Assembly: GCA_902778245.1 (NCBI GenBank)
Contig: CACYXH010000010.1
Coordinates: 18,082 to 82,081, forward strand
DNA: 64,000 nt
Direction: 5' to 3'
Source of the DNA: an uncultured Lachnospiraceae bacterium
GTDB lineage: Bacteria > Bacillota > Clostridia > Lachnospirales > Lachnospiraceae
Shown here: positions 25,317 through 35,542 of the stretch, one piece after another
Layout of the letters: each line of letters starts with the position of its first letter
Position numbering within the stretch: position 1 is the stretch's first letter
The notes under the pieces: model-generated
Told to the model about the DNA's origin: nothing
The model's input: only the letters and a program-made list of their open reading frames with translations
Databases searched by the model: none
Program-made: the position numbers and the translations under genes

Positions 25317-26555
25317 TTAGATCAAAGGGTATTTATCTGTCAGGCTCTTCACCAGCTTCTTGGCTTCCTCGGTCTTGCTCTCGCCTTCTTTGAGAATCAT
25401 GGCGATCGCCTCCGCGATGACATCCATATCCTCCTCATTCATACCTCTGGCTGTAACTGCCGGAGTACCAAGTCGCACACCGCTGGTAACAAATGCCGAT
25501 TTTGGATCGTTGGGAATGGTATTCTTATTGCAGGTAATATTCACGCTGTCCAGAAGATTCTCCACTTCCTTACCTGTTTTTCCAACACTGGTCAGATCTA
25601 CCAGCATCAAATGGTTGTCCGTACCACCGGATACGATCTTGATACCGCGGTCCATCAGACCTTTGCACAGAGCTTTCGCGTTCTTTACAATGTTTTCCTG
25701 ATATACCTTGTATTCCGGGCTAAGCACTTCTTTGAAGCACACTGCTTTGGCCGCGATGACATGCATCAGCGGACCACCCTGAATGCCTGGGAAAATCGCT
25801 TTATTAAATTTATGTTCCTCTGCAAACTCCTTGCTGGAAAGGATCATACCGCCCCGGGGTCCCCGGAGTGTTTTATGGGTGGTGGTGGTAGTTACATGGG
25901 CATAGGGAATCGGACTTGGATGCTGTCCTGCAGCTACCAGACCTGCAATATGAGCCATATCTACCATCAAATATGCCCCTACCTCATCCGCGATCTCACG
26001 GAATCTTTTGAAGTCAATAATGCGGGCATAAGCGCTGGCTCCTGCCACGATCAGTTTTGGCTTACATTCCAGCGCGATCTCTCTCACCTTATCATAGTCG
26101 ATCACGCCTTCATCATTTACGCCGTAGGGCACAACATGAAAATAAGCGCCGGACATATTAGCAGGGCTTCCATGGGTCAGATGTCCGCCATGCGCCAGAT
26201 TCATACCCATCACTGTATCACCGGGCTGCAGCAGAGCAAAGAATACCGCCATGTTTGCCTGAGCGCCGGAATGAGGCTGCACATTGGCATAGGTACATCC
26301 AAAAATCTCCATGGCGCGGTCTCTGGCCAGATCTTCTACTACGTCTACACACTGGCATCCGCCATAATAACGTTTTCCCGGATATCCTTCCGCGTATTTG
26401 TTAGTCAACGGGCTTCCCATAGCAGCCATAACCGCTTTTGTCACCCAGTTTTCTGAAGCAATCAGCTCTATGTGGCTGTTCTGCCGCTCCTGCTCCGCCA
26501 CAATGGCGTCAGCGATCTCCGGGTCTGTCTTTCTGATCTCATCCAGTGAATACAT
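25317..26555 (-). CDS. glyA: Serine hydroxymethyltransferase
   Basis: PLP enzyme converting serine and tetrahydrofolate to glycine and methylene-THF, the main source of one-carbon units. 412 aa. Landmarks: [20 protein letters not shown] at residue 32, [45 protein letters not shown], and [20 protein letters not shown] with the PLP lysine in THKTLRGPR. The start follows GGGAGGACTTTGAA. It has a strong promoter with a 115-base leader (26680-26708). Confidence 0.98.
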   Translation of the reverse strand: MYSLDEIRKTDPEIADAIVAEQERQNSHIELIASENWVTKAVMAAMGSPLTNKYAEGYPGKRYYGGCQCVDVVEDLARDRAMEIFGCTYANVQPHSGAQANMAVFFALLQPGDTVMGMNLAHGGHLTHGSPANMSGAYFHVVPYGVNDEGVIDYDKVREIALECKPKLIVAGASAYARIIDFKRFREIADEVGAYLMVDMAHIAGLVAAGQHPSPIPYAHVTTTTTHKTLRGPRGGMILSSKEFAEEHKFNKAIFPGIQGGPLMHVIAAKAVCFKEVLSPEYKVYQENIVKNAKALCKGLMDRGIKIVSGGTDNHLMLVDLTSVGKTGKEVENLLDSVNITCNKNTIPNDPKSAFVTSGVRLGTPAVTARGMNEEDMDVIAEAIAMILKEGESKTEEAKKLVKSLTDKYPLI

Positions 26556-26679
26556 TTCAAAGTCCTCCCTTACGTCTGTTCATCTCTTACTTATCCATCT
26601 TTTCTATATCTGTCTTTCTTACGCCGACTTTGGGGCGTTTTGTCTTCCGTACGCTTCCATCTGTGCGCGCACTATGCAC

Positions 26680-26708
26680 ACTATACTTGATTTCCTCTGC
26701 ACTGTCAA
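26680..26708 (-). promoter_or_regulatory. glyA promoter
   Basis: Minus-strand TTGACA (26708-26703) and TATAGT (26685-26680) with a 17-base spacer. The 115-base untranslated leader contains a small hairpin (ACGCC..GGCGT); no known riboswitch recognised. Confidence 0.75.
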
Positions 26709-26714
26709 GCGAAA

Positions 26715-27380
26715 TTACAGATAGAATTGCAGTACCACAGAAATCAGGTTCGCCCCCATATGAAACAGGATCGGAACTTTCAGAAAACCCGCTTTTTCAT
26801 AAAACCAGTGCAGCAGACATGCCATGGGGAGCGCGTATATGATCTGTATCATGTTTCCATGGGACAGCGCAAACAGAAGGATGGCCACTGCCAAAGCACC
26901 CTTCTTTGGCAAAAACTCCAACAGCCGATGATAAACCAGACCCCGATAGAGCAGCTCCTCCGCAACCGGTACCGCTATTCCCAACCCTAAAATCTGCACC
27001 AGGATATCACCGGAAAACAATTCTTCCTGCACCCGGTTGGAAAAAAATTCTGTGATACCGCTTATCTGCATCAGAAAGCTGCCTGCGCAGGACGCAAGCA
27101 TACCGCTGAAAAATGCTGCAGGAAAGATCCAACATTTCCCTCTTTGTTTTCCCTGATCATAAAGATACTGCTGTTGGTCTCTTCTCCACATCCACCATAA
27201 CACCGGAAAACTAAAGACTGCCGTCAGCGTTGTAGCCAGCGCTGCGTCGATGCCTGCCAACCCGGACGTTTGAGGGTAAGCTCCGCTGATACCCATCATT
27301 ATCAATACGCCATAACTGATCCCCAAATAGATCAGCAGAGGAGCCGCTGCTCTTCCGATTTTTCTGCCATATTCCGCCAT
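26715..27380 (-). CDS. CPBP-family intramembrane protease (CAAX/Abi)
   Basis: About 221-aa membrane protein with some seven hydrophobic segments. The conserved glutamate pair and Arg are in VAEELLYRGLVYHRLLEFLP, followed by FALSHGNMIQIIYALPMACL with the catalytic histidine, and HMGANLISVV near the C-terminus with the second histidine. Such proteins process peptides or give bacteriocin self-protection. Start MAEYGRK chosen because the preceding 25 codons are not membrane-protein-like and AGGG lies upstream. No bacteriocin gene is seen nearby. Confidence 0.88.
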   Translation of the reverse strand: MAEYGRKIGRAAAPLLIYLGISYGVLIMMGISGAYPQTSGLAGIDAALATTLTAVFSFPVLWWMWRRDQQQYLYDQGKQRGKCWIFPAAFFSGMLASCAGSFLMQISGITEFFSNRVQEELFSGDILVQILGLGIAVPVAEELLYRGLVYHRLLEFLPKKGALAVAILLFALSHGNMIQIIYALPMACLLHWFYEKAGFLKVPILFHMGANLISVVLQFYL

Positions 27381-27483
27381 CTTGATCTTACCCTGCTTTT
27401 CATTCCTGATAATGTTGCTATAATAACACGCTCCACAGGAAAAGTCTATTTGCAAAATATCGAATTATATATGCCCTTTCCAA

Positions 27484-30393
27484 TCATTTTCGGATCCGGG
27501 GAAAAGCAACGATGGCAAAAATGAAAAGCAGTATCGTCAGCAAGACCAGGAGAAACAAAATCCCCCAGACAGACTGTAATTTCCGTATAATACGTCCCGT
27601 CAGGCCGTTTTGCGTTTCCTTCTTCGCCACAGCTAATCCCGGGTTTTTTATCAGAGTATCTTCCTCACTGTTTTTATCCTCCTGCAAAGAGTCTTTTCCT
27701 TTCTCCTCTCCTCCGGCAGAGCGTTTCAGTTCTTCCAATTCTCTGGCGCTTTTTTCTGTTTCCACATAAGGTTCTATATCCGCTTCTTCTTTTTCTGTAA
27801 TATAATAGGGAAGTTCCTCCGTCCAGAACTCATTTCCTGCCTCGTCCAGCACGTACACCTGGAGCCTCTGCCAGGATGTTTTCGCCTCTGCCTTCCATTT
27901 AATAATACCTCCCTGCCGATGAATTTCTTCTCCATCACAAGAGTAAGCCAGCTGTCCGTCCAGATAGAGTTTCATTTCTTTCAACCTTCCGTTGTCCCTG
28001 GGTTCCAGGCAGGCCCACACTTCTTTCGCGCGGTAGATCCGCTCCTTTTCCAGACCTGTGATGAAACATTCCGGAGGAGTACGGTCTATGGCAAAAGAAA
28101 CCGCTTTTTCCTGTGTCTGACTGTCAGCACTGTTTTTGGCCCGATCCGTAGAGAGCAGGATCACTTCATACATTCCTTCCTGAGCAAATACCTGCTGTGA
28201 TACCGTATAGCTGTAACGTTTCCATGTATTACTCCCGCCGGAATGCCTGACAGTATAGTCCTTCCCCTCCGCCAGTTCGCGCATACTTCCGTCTTTTCTG
28301 CATAAAATCTGTACTTCGCCCACATCATCAATATTTGTTTCCAGAAATACCACCGGGAACGCCTCCCGGTGATAAAACTGACTTAACGCCTGTCTGGTCT
28401 CATCCGTCAGATCATAGACGGATCCAAAACGGTTGACTGAAAAAGTGATCTGCTCCTCCGTCTGATTGCCAGCCAGATCTTCGGCAGCTGCCCGGAGCGT
28501 ATAAATATCATCGAAAGCCTTGCTGTAAGGAAAATCCTCAAAGATAATCTCCGCCCCCTGATCGTTTTCTTCCTGCCTGACCAGCGCCGGAGCACTCCCT
28601 CCATTGGCGCCATTTAGTTCGACCTGCAGAGAGCCTGACCGATAGCAGGTATCACTGCATGCGACAGCCACGCGGACGGCTCCGCCATTGGCGCTGTTAT
28701 TCTCCACTCCGGAAATCGATAATCCCGGGGCTTCTGAATCCACCATGATCTGACTGCTTCTGACCCAGGCCTTGTTTCCCACATGATCTTCTGTCTCTAC
28801 ATATACCACATACGTTCCGTCCTGTGTCAGATCCAGCCTCGTTCCCGACAGACAGTCCTGCCACCACTCCTCTCCGTTCTGATTCAGGCTATTAAATACA
28901 TCCCTGCTGGCGGCCACAAAGTACCTGGCATTTTTCATTCCGCTTTCAGAGTCCTCAGGTACGCGAATGATGACAGAAACGCCCTGGCTTCCATAGAAAA
29001 TTCCCCCAGCCTCCCTGACATTTTCCACCGATACGACTGCCTCCGGCACTTCACCATCCACAGAAAACTCCACCGTCTCCTCCAATGAATCCGCCGTTAT
29101 CTCTCCATTTTTATTTCTCCTCTTCAGGGAGAATGAAAATGTCCCCCGCTGTTGCAGGTCCCCCATTTCCGCTCCCTGATTATAACCGCTGTTCTCCAAA
29201 GGATACGCTTCTATAGAAGCTCCCCGTTGTACCCATAAAGTTCCGTCTTCCGTCCGGTAAAACGTTCCGTCCTTTCCTCCCAGCTCATAATCGCTTCCTA
29301 ATACCGCTCTGGACTGGGCAATCACCAGACTGCCTGTCTTGTATTTTCCAGAAGCGGCATCCTGGGAAAAAACATAATTATCGGTAGGATTTCCCGATAA
29401 TTTCCCCTTTTTATTTTTGCGCAGCACCAATGCATCCTGATATATTTTCTGTGTTCCCTGTTGGTAAATATCGCTGTGGGGCTCTATCACCGAAGTATTT
29501 AGTGCAATATCCGGCATTTCAAATCCCTCCGGCACAATTTCATTTCCGTTTTCATCCCTGAGGAAACCGCTAACCTGCACTTTCCCCAACAGATGCACAT
29601 TTTCCATCTTTACGGCGCTTCCGTAGGTCTTCCATCCATCCGGTATCATTACAGTAAGTTCTCTTGGCAAAATCCTTGCTGTAAGAGGAGTTTCCTCTAC
29701 TTCCAGCTGATACACTTCCGCCCCGGTGTCATCCAGATCAAACTCAAAGGCCACCGCCCATTCTCCCACATCGCTCCCCGCCAAATGCGCTTCATATGTA
29801 ATCTGCGGCAAGTCTTCCGCTTCTTTTCTCTCAACAATCTCCACATCATACCCCAGTTCTATCCGGTCTGTCCCATCGTAAATTTTGCTGTTGTCCGCTC
29901 CCAAAACATGGATATTGGAAACCCGCATAATTTGCTTCTCCGGCTCGGTCTGTGTTTCCGCCTCTGCTGTCTCTTTCTCTGTGTCAAGTTCCGTGGATTT
30001 TTCTCTCACATCCTCTGTATTTGCTTCCGTGGATTTTTCTCTCACATCCTCTGTATCTGCTTCTGTGGATTTTTCTGTCAGCTCCTCTGTATCTGCTTCT
30101 GTAGTTTTCTCCGTTGCTTCGCTCTCTGACTCTATTTCACTTTCTAACTCTGTCTCGCTTTTCGTCTCTGTCTCTGCCTCTGTTTTGCTTTCCGTCTCTG
30201 TCTCAGCTTCTGTCTCCGTTTCGCTGTGCAGTTCACGCTCCTTCTGCATCATTATTTCTCCTTCCCCTTCTATCTGCACCTTCTGCTCTGTCTCAGATGC
30301 CTTTACTCTTTTTCCGTACTCCACATAACGGCTCGCCAAAAGCAGTGATAAAATCAATACCACCACTGTTTTCTTTTCAAAATGCTTCTTCAT
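27484..30393 (-). CDS. Large anchored surface protein with Glu/Thr-rich repeats and Ig-like domains
   Basis: 969 aa. Signal anchor at residues 6-25 (KKTVVVLILSLLLASRYV), then about 120 residues of low-complexity Glu/Thr/Ser repeats (EADTEDVREKST and variants), which look like a stalk. A YDG/MBG-type Ig-like domain follows (NSKIYDGTDRIEL), then several bacterial Ig-like units with DG-T-Y-V-YVETEDHVGN and AEDLAGNQTE motifs to about residue 880. The C-terminus is a single membrane helix and basic tail (LFLLVLLTILLFIFAIVAFP, RIRK) without LPxTG. The start overlaps the kinase gene end by 17 bases, so the two are coupled. Likely adhesin or envelope structural protein. Confidence 0.8.
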   Translation of the reverse strand: MKKHFEKKTVVVLILSLLLASRYVEYGKRVKASETEQKVQIEGEGEIMMQKERELHSETETEAETETESKTEAETETKSETELESEIESESEATEKTTEADTEELTEKSTEADTEDVREKSTEANTEDVREKSTELDTEKETAEAETQTEPEKQIMRVSNIHVLGADNSKIYDGTDRIELGYDVEIVERKEAEDLPQITYEAHLAGSDVGEWAVAFEFDLDDTGAEVYQLEVEETPLTARILPRELTVMIPDGWKTYGSAVKMENVHLLGKVQVSGFLRDENGNEIVPEGFEMPDIALNTSVIEPHSDIYQQGTQKIYQDALVLRKNKKGKLSGNPTDNYVFSQDAASGKYKTGSLVIAQSRAVLGSDYELGGKDGTFYRTEDGTLWVQRGASIEAYPLENSGYNQGAEMGDLQQRGTFSFSLKRRNKNGEITADSLEETVEFSVDGEVPEAVVSVENVREAGGIFYGSQGVSVIIRVPEDSESGMKNARYFVAASRDVFNSLNQNGEEWWQDCLSGTRLDLTQDGTYVVYVETEDHVGNKAWVRSSQIMVDSEAPGLSISGVENNSANGGAVRVAVACSDTCYRSGSLQVELNGANGGSAPALVRQEENDQGAEIIFEDFPYSKAFDDIYTLRAAAEDLAGNQTEEQITFSVNRFGSVYDLTDETRQALSQFYHREAFPVVFLETNIDDVGEVQILCRKDGSMRELAEGKDYTVRHSGGSNTWKRYSYTVSQQVFAQEGMYEVILLSTDRAKNSADSQTQEKAVSFAIDRTPPECFITGLEKERIYRAKEVWACLEPRDNGRLKEMKLYLDGQLAYSCDGEEIHRQGGIIKWKAEAKTSWQRLQVYVLDEAGNEFWTEELPYYITEKEEADIEPYVETEKSARELEELKRSAGGEEKGKDSLQEDKNSEEDTLIKNPGLAVAKKETQNGLTGRIIRKLQSVWGILFLLVLLTILLFIFAIVAFPRIRK

Positions 30394-32095
30394 TCAATTC
30401 CCCCTTTTCCTTTTCCATCCTGTCAGTACGCTGTAATGTATTTTCCAGATGCTCCAATATCTCCTCTGCAGTCTGGGCACCGTATGCTATTTCCTGTTTC
30501 AATTCATCTTCCAGCTGCGTACCGCTTTGATCTGTTTCCACATTCTCCGCCCTCTTGGCAAGCTGTTTCACCACAGCGGTCAGTTCTTCCTTTTTAATCC
30601 CTGTCTTTTGCATTTCCTTCGCCAGAAAAAGAATCTGCTGAAGAGATTCCTGGTAAAAGCGAAGTCTAGTAACCGGCTGACTGTATCCGTCAACTCCTGC
30701 TTCCAGCAGCTGTTTCAGTTCCTGCCAATAGACCTGGGCGTAGTTCTCCTTCTCTCCGCTATCATCCTGTATTCCAAGGCGTTCATAATAGCTCCCCATA
30801 TGGCTGTAAATCTGTGCCCGGATGCTCCAGCCAGGCGCTTCTTCCTTTTTTGTTCCATCTACAGCACGGACAGCCTTTGAAAACCATCCCGCAGCAATTT
30901 TCCGGCCATCCTGTCCCTCATAGTCATACCAGTAGATCATCCCCAGCTCCGATGCAAACGCGCCATAAGCCTCCGGATTCTCCTCCAGCATTTCTTCATT
31001 GGTGTCTGATTTTCCAACAGGTATAGTGTGAAGTAATGTGCGCAGAAATTCCTCCTCCCGGCAGTCAAATACTGCATCGGCGTCCGCCTGGTGAAGATAC
31101 TGCAGATACGCCTCGCCTCGCTCCGGCGCAGTGTACACGGCTTTTTTATAGTACTCCTCGCTTTTTTCTTCTCCCGCACAAAGTGCTTCCGCTAACAGCC
31201 GGTCATAATCCCAGTCTTCCTTGATACGGGTCTGAAACTCCCGGGGAATTTCCCGCGCCGCCATTCCCGCCGTTATGCTCAATAACATAAGAGCGATCCA
31301 GAAACGATAGCGCTGTTTTTCAAAATAATACTTCTTTTTTGCCCGTCCAAGGCTCCTGGAAAGGCTTCGGCTGCTTTCCCACCGATCCCCGGGGCTGACC
31401 TGAACACATTTTTTAATCACTTCCCCCAGATAGTCCGGGCATCCATTGATTCTGCTTTTTTTCAGAGCATGGCTGTAAGGCACCCCGGAGATCAAACGGT
31501 ACAAAGTAGCACCCAAGCCGTAAATATCAGTTCGAACATCCACCGGTTTTGACAGATCATACTGTTCCGGCGCTGCGTAACCGTCCGTTCCTCGGCGCTG
31601 GTTTACCTCTGTCATTCCGGACTTTCTCTGAGCCGCTCCAAAATCCACCAGCACCAGCCTGCCGTTCTTTTTTCGGATAATATTGGCAGGTTTTATATCC
31701 AGATGAAGGATAGGCAGAGTTTGTCCGTGCAGATAGCAAAGAACATTGCTGATCTCATCCCCCACTTCCAGAACTTCCTCCGGAGAAAAACGCTTTCTTT
31801 GCTTCAGCCATTCCTCCAGTGTACGCCCTCTGACGTACTCCATGATCAGAAAACAATGCGCTTCATCTTCCAACACATCAACGATCTTCGGCAAAGAAGG
31901 GTGTTGCAGTTTCTTCATCATATTGATCTCGTGAAATTCCTGCCCATCTCCCCGTTTTAAGATTTCTTTTACTGCCCATAACTGCACTGTCTGCAGATGA
32001 ACAGCCAGCCAAACACTGCCCTCCCCGCCCTTTCCCAGAGCTTTCAAAATACGGTACTTACCTGACAGTACCTCTCCTGTCTGCAGGCGCGTCAC
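30377..32095 (-). CDS. Membrane-bound Ser/Thr protein kinase (Hanks type)
   Basis: 572 aa. Kinase domain residues 14-250: glycine loop GKGGEGSV (21-28), Lys43 in AVKEI, catalytic loop HLDIKPANI (131-139), DFG (151-153), APE (175-177). One membrane helix at about 264-281 separates it from an external region of about 290 residues with helical, TPR-like texture, rather than the PASTA domains of PrkC. The next gene, overlapping by 17 bases, encodes the anchored surface protein, which is a natural candidate partner. A distinct kinase from the cell-division PrkC. Confidence 0.9.
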   Translation of the reverse strand: MTRLQTGEVLSGKYRILKALGKGGEGSVWLAVHLQTVQLWAVKEILKRGDGQEFHEINMMKKLQHPSLPKIVDVLEDEAHCFLIMEYVRGRTLEEWLKQRKRFSPEEVLEVGDEISNVLCYLHGQTLPILHLDIKPANIIRKKNGRLVLVDFGAAQRKSGMTEVNQRRGTDGYAAPEQYDLSKPVDVRTDIYGLGATLYRLISGVPYSHALKKSRINGCPDYLGEVIKKCVQVSPGDRWESSRSLSRSLGRAKKKYYFEKQRYRFWIALMLLSITAGMAAREIPREFQTRIKEDWDYDRLLAEALCAGEEKSEEYYKKAVYTAPERGEAYLQYLHQADADAVFDCREEEFLRTLLHTIPVGKSDTNEEMLEENPEAYGAFASELGMIYWYDYEGQDGRKIAAGWFSKAVRAVDGTKKEEAPGWSIRAQIYSHMGSYYERLGIQDDSGEKENYAQVYWQELKQLLEAGVDGYSQPVTRLRFYQESLQQILFLAKEMQKTGIKKEELTAVVKQLAKRAENVETDQSGTQLEDELKQEIAYGAQTAEEILEHLENTLQRTDRMEKEKGELNEEAF

Positions 32096-32161
32096 CCCCT
32101 GTTCTTAACTTTTAAATTAATAAATGCTTGAATTCTGGGCGAATGCCCATGAGTGAAACAG

Positions 32162-32217
32162 AAAAATAGAGCTATATCTTTGCAATGTTTTGTATTGCAT
32201 TTGCCGATATAGCTCTA
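32162..32217 (-). terminator. argS terminator with nested hairpins
   Basis: Outer stem TAGAGCTATATC / GATATAGCTCTA, inner stem TGCAAT / ATTGCA. Read on the minus strand it ends in a T-run (TTTTTC). It separates argS from the kinase gene. Confidence 0.85.
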
Positions 32218-32269
32218 TTATATACATTTCGTGACGTATGTCAAGTCATTTCTGATTTTTATTTATTTT

Positions 32270-34036
32270 TTACATTCGCTCCGGAGCCGAGAAGCCCAGC
32301 AGGTCAATGCTGGTCTCCAGCACTCTGCGGGTCAGTTCCAACAGCGCGATCCATGAAGCTTTCTGCTCCTCATTCCCTTCTGAGAGGATCTTCGTTTCAT
32401 GGTAGAAACGGTTAAAATCATTCGCCAGATCGTAAATATAAGAACAGATTTTATGGGGCGCTATCTCCTCATATGCCTGATAAATGGCATCGGAGAACCG
32501 GGTCAGTTCCAGCATAAGGTTCTTTTCACTGTCGCTGGCTGCCAGCCCGATCTTTGCGCCTTCCAGACTGCCGCCTGCCGCCTGATACTTCGCCAGGATC
32601 GACTTGATCCGGACGATGGTATACAGAATGTAGGGACCGGTATCTCCTTCAAAGGAGGTAAACTTGTCCACATCAAAAATATAATCTTTGGAGGCCTGGT
32701 TAGAGAGGTCACCATACTTGATGGCGGATAAGGCCACCAGCTTCGCTGTCTCCCGTGCCTCCTCTGGATCCGCCTCATGGTTTTCCATGATCTTGCGATA
32801 CATTTCTTCATTGATCTGGGTAAGGAGATGTTCCAGGCGCATCACACCGCCTTCGCGGGTCTTAAAAGGCTTTCCGTCCTTGCCGTTCATCGTTCCGAAG
32901 CCCAGGAATTTCAACTGGGTATCCTCTTTGATCAGCTTCGTCTTACGGGCGCAGCGGAACACCTGCGTAAAGTACAGTTCCTGCCGCTTGTCCACCACAT
33001 AAATGATCTCATCCGGATCAAAGAGTTTCCGGCGTTCCACGATCGTAGCCAGATCCGTAGTATTGTACAGAGAAGCCCCATCGGATTTTAAGATCATGCA
33101 GGGCGGGATTTCCTTAGTATCCGTTTCCTCCTTTACATCCACCACCAGGGCCCCCTGATCCAGATGCGCATAGCCCTTGTCCTTCATGTACTGCACCATA
33201 TCCGGAATGTAGGGCTGGGCGTCGGATTCTTTCTTCCACAGATCAAACTCTACCTGCAGGTTCCCATAATTCTTCTTCAGATCGGCAATGGACACGTCCA
33301 GAATGTGATGCCACAATGCCAGATAACCTGGATTTCCGTGCTGCAGTTCGTAAGTAGCCTGCATCGCTTCTTCTTTGTAGGCCGCATCCTCCTTGGATCT
33401 CCCGCTGGCGCAGGGATAGATCTCTTCCAGCTCTGAAATAGTAAAAGGGGCTTCCTTCGGGTACTCTCCCGTATATTCAGTATCAAAATAAGGCAGATCC
33501 GGCTGGCGGTGCTTCACTTCCGTAATGATCAGCCCCATCTGCAGTCCCCAGTCGCCAAGATGCACATCGCCGATGGTCTTATGTCCCAGAAAACGGCCGA
33601 TACGCTTTACACTCTCGCCGATAATGGCGGAGCGCAGATGACCGACATGCAGAGGCTTTGCCACATTGGCCCCGCCGTAATCGATGATGATGGTCTTGGG
33701 CTGCGCAGCTTTCTCAATGGACAGGTTCTCATCTGTCTGCATCTGCTGCAGATAACCGGAGAGAAATTCTTTCTTGAGTTTCAAATTGATAAAGCCCGGA
33801 TTGACCGCCGTCACTTCCTCAAAAACTTCGCTCTTTTCCAGCTCGGCCACCACATCATTCGCAATCATGATGGGAGCCTTTTTGTATTTTTTCGCTGCTG
33901 CCATGGCTCCGTTGCACTGATATTCACACAGATCCGGCCGGTTGGACAATGTTACCCTTCCCAGGCTTCCATCGTATCCCGCCGCCTCGAAAGCGCGGAC
34001 CGCCTCTTTATTGATCAAATTTAAAATCCGTTCCAT
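32270..34036 (-). CDS. argS: Arginine-tRNA ligase
   Basis: Class I aminoacyl-tRNA synthetase charging tRNA-Arg; 588 aa. The HIGH signature is in VAKPLHVGHLRSAIIGESVK; PCMILKSDGASLYNTTDLA and YVVDKRQELYFTQVF are typical of ArgRS, and the KMSKS loop is replaced by KDGKPFKTREGG as usual in this family. The N-terminal Add1 domain and C-terminal DALR domain ending SIDLLGFSAPERM are complete. Start MERILNL follows AGGAGG. Confidence 0.98.
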   Translation of the reverse strand: MERILNLINKEAVRAFEAAGYDGSLGRVTLSNRPDLCEYQCNGAMAAAKKYKKAPIMIANDVVAELEKSEVFEEVTAVNPGFINLKLKKEFLSGYLQQMQTDENLSIEKAAQPKTIIIDYGGANVAKPLHVGHLRSAIIGESVKRIGRFLGHKTIGDVHLGDWGLQMGLIITEVKHRQPDLPYFDTEYTGEYPKEAPFTISELEEIYPCASGRSKEDAAYKEEAMQATYELQHGNPGYLALWHHILDVSIADLKKNYGNLQVEFDLWKKESDAQPYIPDMVQYMKDKGYAHLDQGALVVDVKEETDTKEIPPCMILKSDGASLYNTTDLATIVERRKLFDPDEIIYVVDKRQELYFTQVFRCARKTKLIKEDTQLKFLGFGTMNGKDGKPFKTREGGVMRLEHLLTQINEEMYRKIMENHEADPEEARETAKLVALSAIKYGDLSNQASKDYIFDVDKFTSFEGDTGPYILYTIVRIKSILAKYQAAGGSLEGAKIGLAASDSEKNLMLELTRFSDAIYQAYEEIAPHKICSYIYDLANDFNRFYHETKILSEGNEEQKASWIALLELTRRVLETSIDLLGFSAPERM

Positions 34037-34123
34037 AATTTCCTCCTGATTTATAACTGCATAGCATTTCAAACAGTATAGCATATCCCGCAAATTGCGA
34101 CAATAACATATTTCTCTGATACC

Positions 34124-35440
34124 CTACTCTTCCCGGAGCCAGTTCAGATATTCCTGCACCTGTCTTTCATACCCACTGTCAGAGGGATGATAAAATCTGC
34201 GTTCTCCCAGTTCTTGCGGCAGATACCGCTGCCCGGAAAAATGTTTGGGATAATCGTGGGCATACTCATATCCCACACCATGTCCCAGTTTATGGGCGCC
34301 TCCATAGTGAGCATCCTGAAGGTGGACGGGCACGGTGGCTTTCATTGACCTTACCGCGTCCATGGCCTCTCCAATGGCAACCGTAGCAGAATTGCTCTTA
34401 GGCGCGGTTGCCATATACAATGCCGCCTGGGCTAATATCAGCTGCGCCTCCGGCATGCCCACACGCTCCACCGCCTGGGCCGCCGCCACCGCCACCTGCA
34501 GCGCCTGAGGATCCGCGTTGCCAATATCCTCCGAGGCAATGATCATGATCCTGCGGGCAATGAAGGTAACACTTTCACCGGCATACAGCATTCTTGCCAG
34601 ATAATACACCGCTGCGTCCGGGTCGGAACCCCGCATACTTTTAATAAAAGCGGAAATGGTGTCGTAATGGTTGTCCCCGGTCTTATCATAGCGGATCACC
34701 CTCTTCTGGATACATTCGGAGGCCACCTCCAGCGTAATGTGGATCTTCCCGTCCTCCTCCCGCTTTGTGGTAAGAACGCCAAGTTCCACAGCATTGAGGG
34801 CTGCCCTCGCGTCTCCGTCAGCGATATCCGCCAGGAAATCCAAGGCATCCTCCTCGATCACGGCATGATAAGCTCCCATTCCCCGCTCCTGATCGTACAC
34901 CGCGCGCTTTATCAGAGTACAAATGTCTTCCTTCTCCAGCGGTTTCAGTTCAAAGATCACCGATCGGGAGATCAGAGCGCCATTGACCTCAAAGTAGGGA
35001 TTCTCTGTGGTTGCCCCGATCAAAATGATCGTTCCATCTTCCACAAACGGCAGCAGATAATCCTGCTGACCTTTATTGAAACGGTGGATCTCGTCCACAA
35101 ACAGGATGGTTTTCTTTCCGTACATTCCCAGATTGTCCTTCGCCGCCTTCACCACTTCTTCCATATCTTTTTTCCCCGCCACTGTGGCGTTGATCTGGGT
35201 AAATTCCGCACTGGTGGTATTGGCGATCACCTTTGCCAGCGTAGTTTTCCCCGTTCCGGGCGGGCCGTAAAAAATAATGGAGCTGAGTTTATCCGCTTTG
35301 ATCGCCCGGTACAGCAGCTTATCCTCCCCGATAATATGCCGCTGTCCCACCACTTCTTCCAATGTCCTTGGGCGGATGCGGGAAGCCAGGGGCGTTTCCT
35401 TTTCCATACTGTTATTTCTTGCGTACTCAAATAAATCCAT
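34124..35440 (-). CDS. rarA: Replication-associated recombination ATPase RarA/MgsA
   Basis: AAA+ clamp-loader-like ATPase that acts at stalled replication forks; 438 aa. PRTLEEVVGQRHIIG at residue 24, Walker A FYGPPGTGKTTLAK, Walker B LFVDEIHRFNKGQQD, sensor 1 GATTENPYFEVN, and the MgsA C-terminal KSMRGSDPDAAVYYLARML and YEYAHDYPKHFSGQRYLP. Length and all domains are normal. Confidence 0.97.
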   Translation of the reverse strand: MDLFEYARNNSMEKETPLASRIRPRTLEEVVGQRHIIGEDKLLYRAIKADKLSSIIFYGPPGTGKTTLAKVIANTTSAEFTQINATVAGKKDMEEVVKAAKDNLGMYGKKTILFVDEIHRFNKGQQDYLLPFVEDGTIILIGATTENPYFEVNGALISRSVIFELKPLEKEDICTLIKRAVYDQERGMGAYHAVIEEDALDFLADIADGDARAALNAVELGVLTTKREEDGKIHITLEVASECIQKRVIRYDKTGDNHYDTISAFIKSMRGSDPDAAVYYLARMLYAGESVTFIARRIMIIASEDIGNADPQALQVAVAAAQAVERVGMPEAQLILAQAALYMATAPKSNSATVAIGEAMDAVRSMKATVPVHLQDAHYGGAHKLGHGVGYEYAHDYPKHFSGQRYLPQELGERRFYHPSDSGYERQVQEYLNWLREE

Positions 35441-35542
35441 AATTTTTCCTTCCTCGTAATAGGTATCGGCACGATTGTTTCACAATCCTGCCAGGTCAGT
35501 CGGAACCATGCTAAATCATGCATTTCGCATGATGGGTCCTCC

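Noticed and set aside
29885-30328. Plus-strand frame of 147 codons rich in Ser/Val/Phe
   Set aside because: Antisense shadow of the Glu/Thr-repeat stalk of the surface protein gene.
35227-35523. 98-codon minus-strand frame starting MHDLAWFRL
   Set aside because: Runs into rarA in another frame; weak start. The short hairpins in the gap are noted with the deacetylase.
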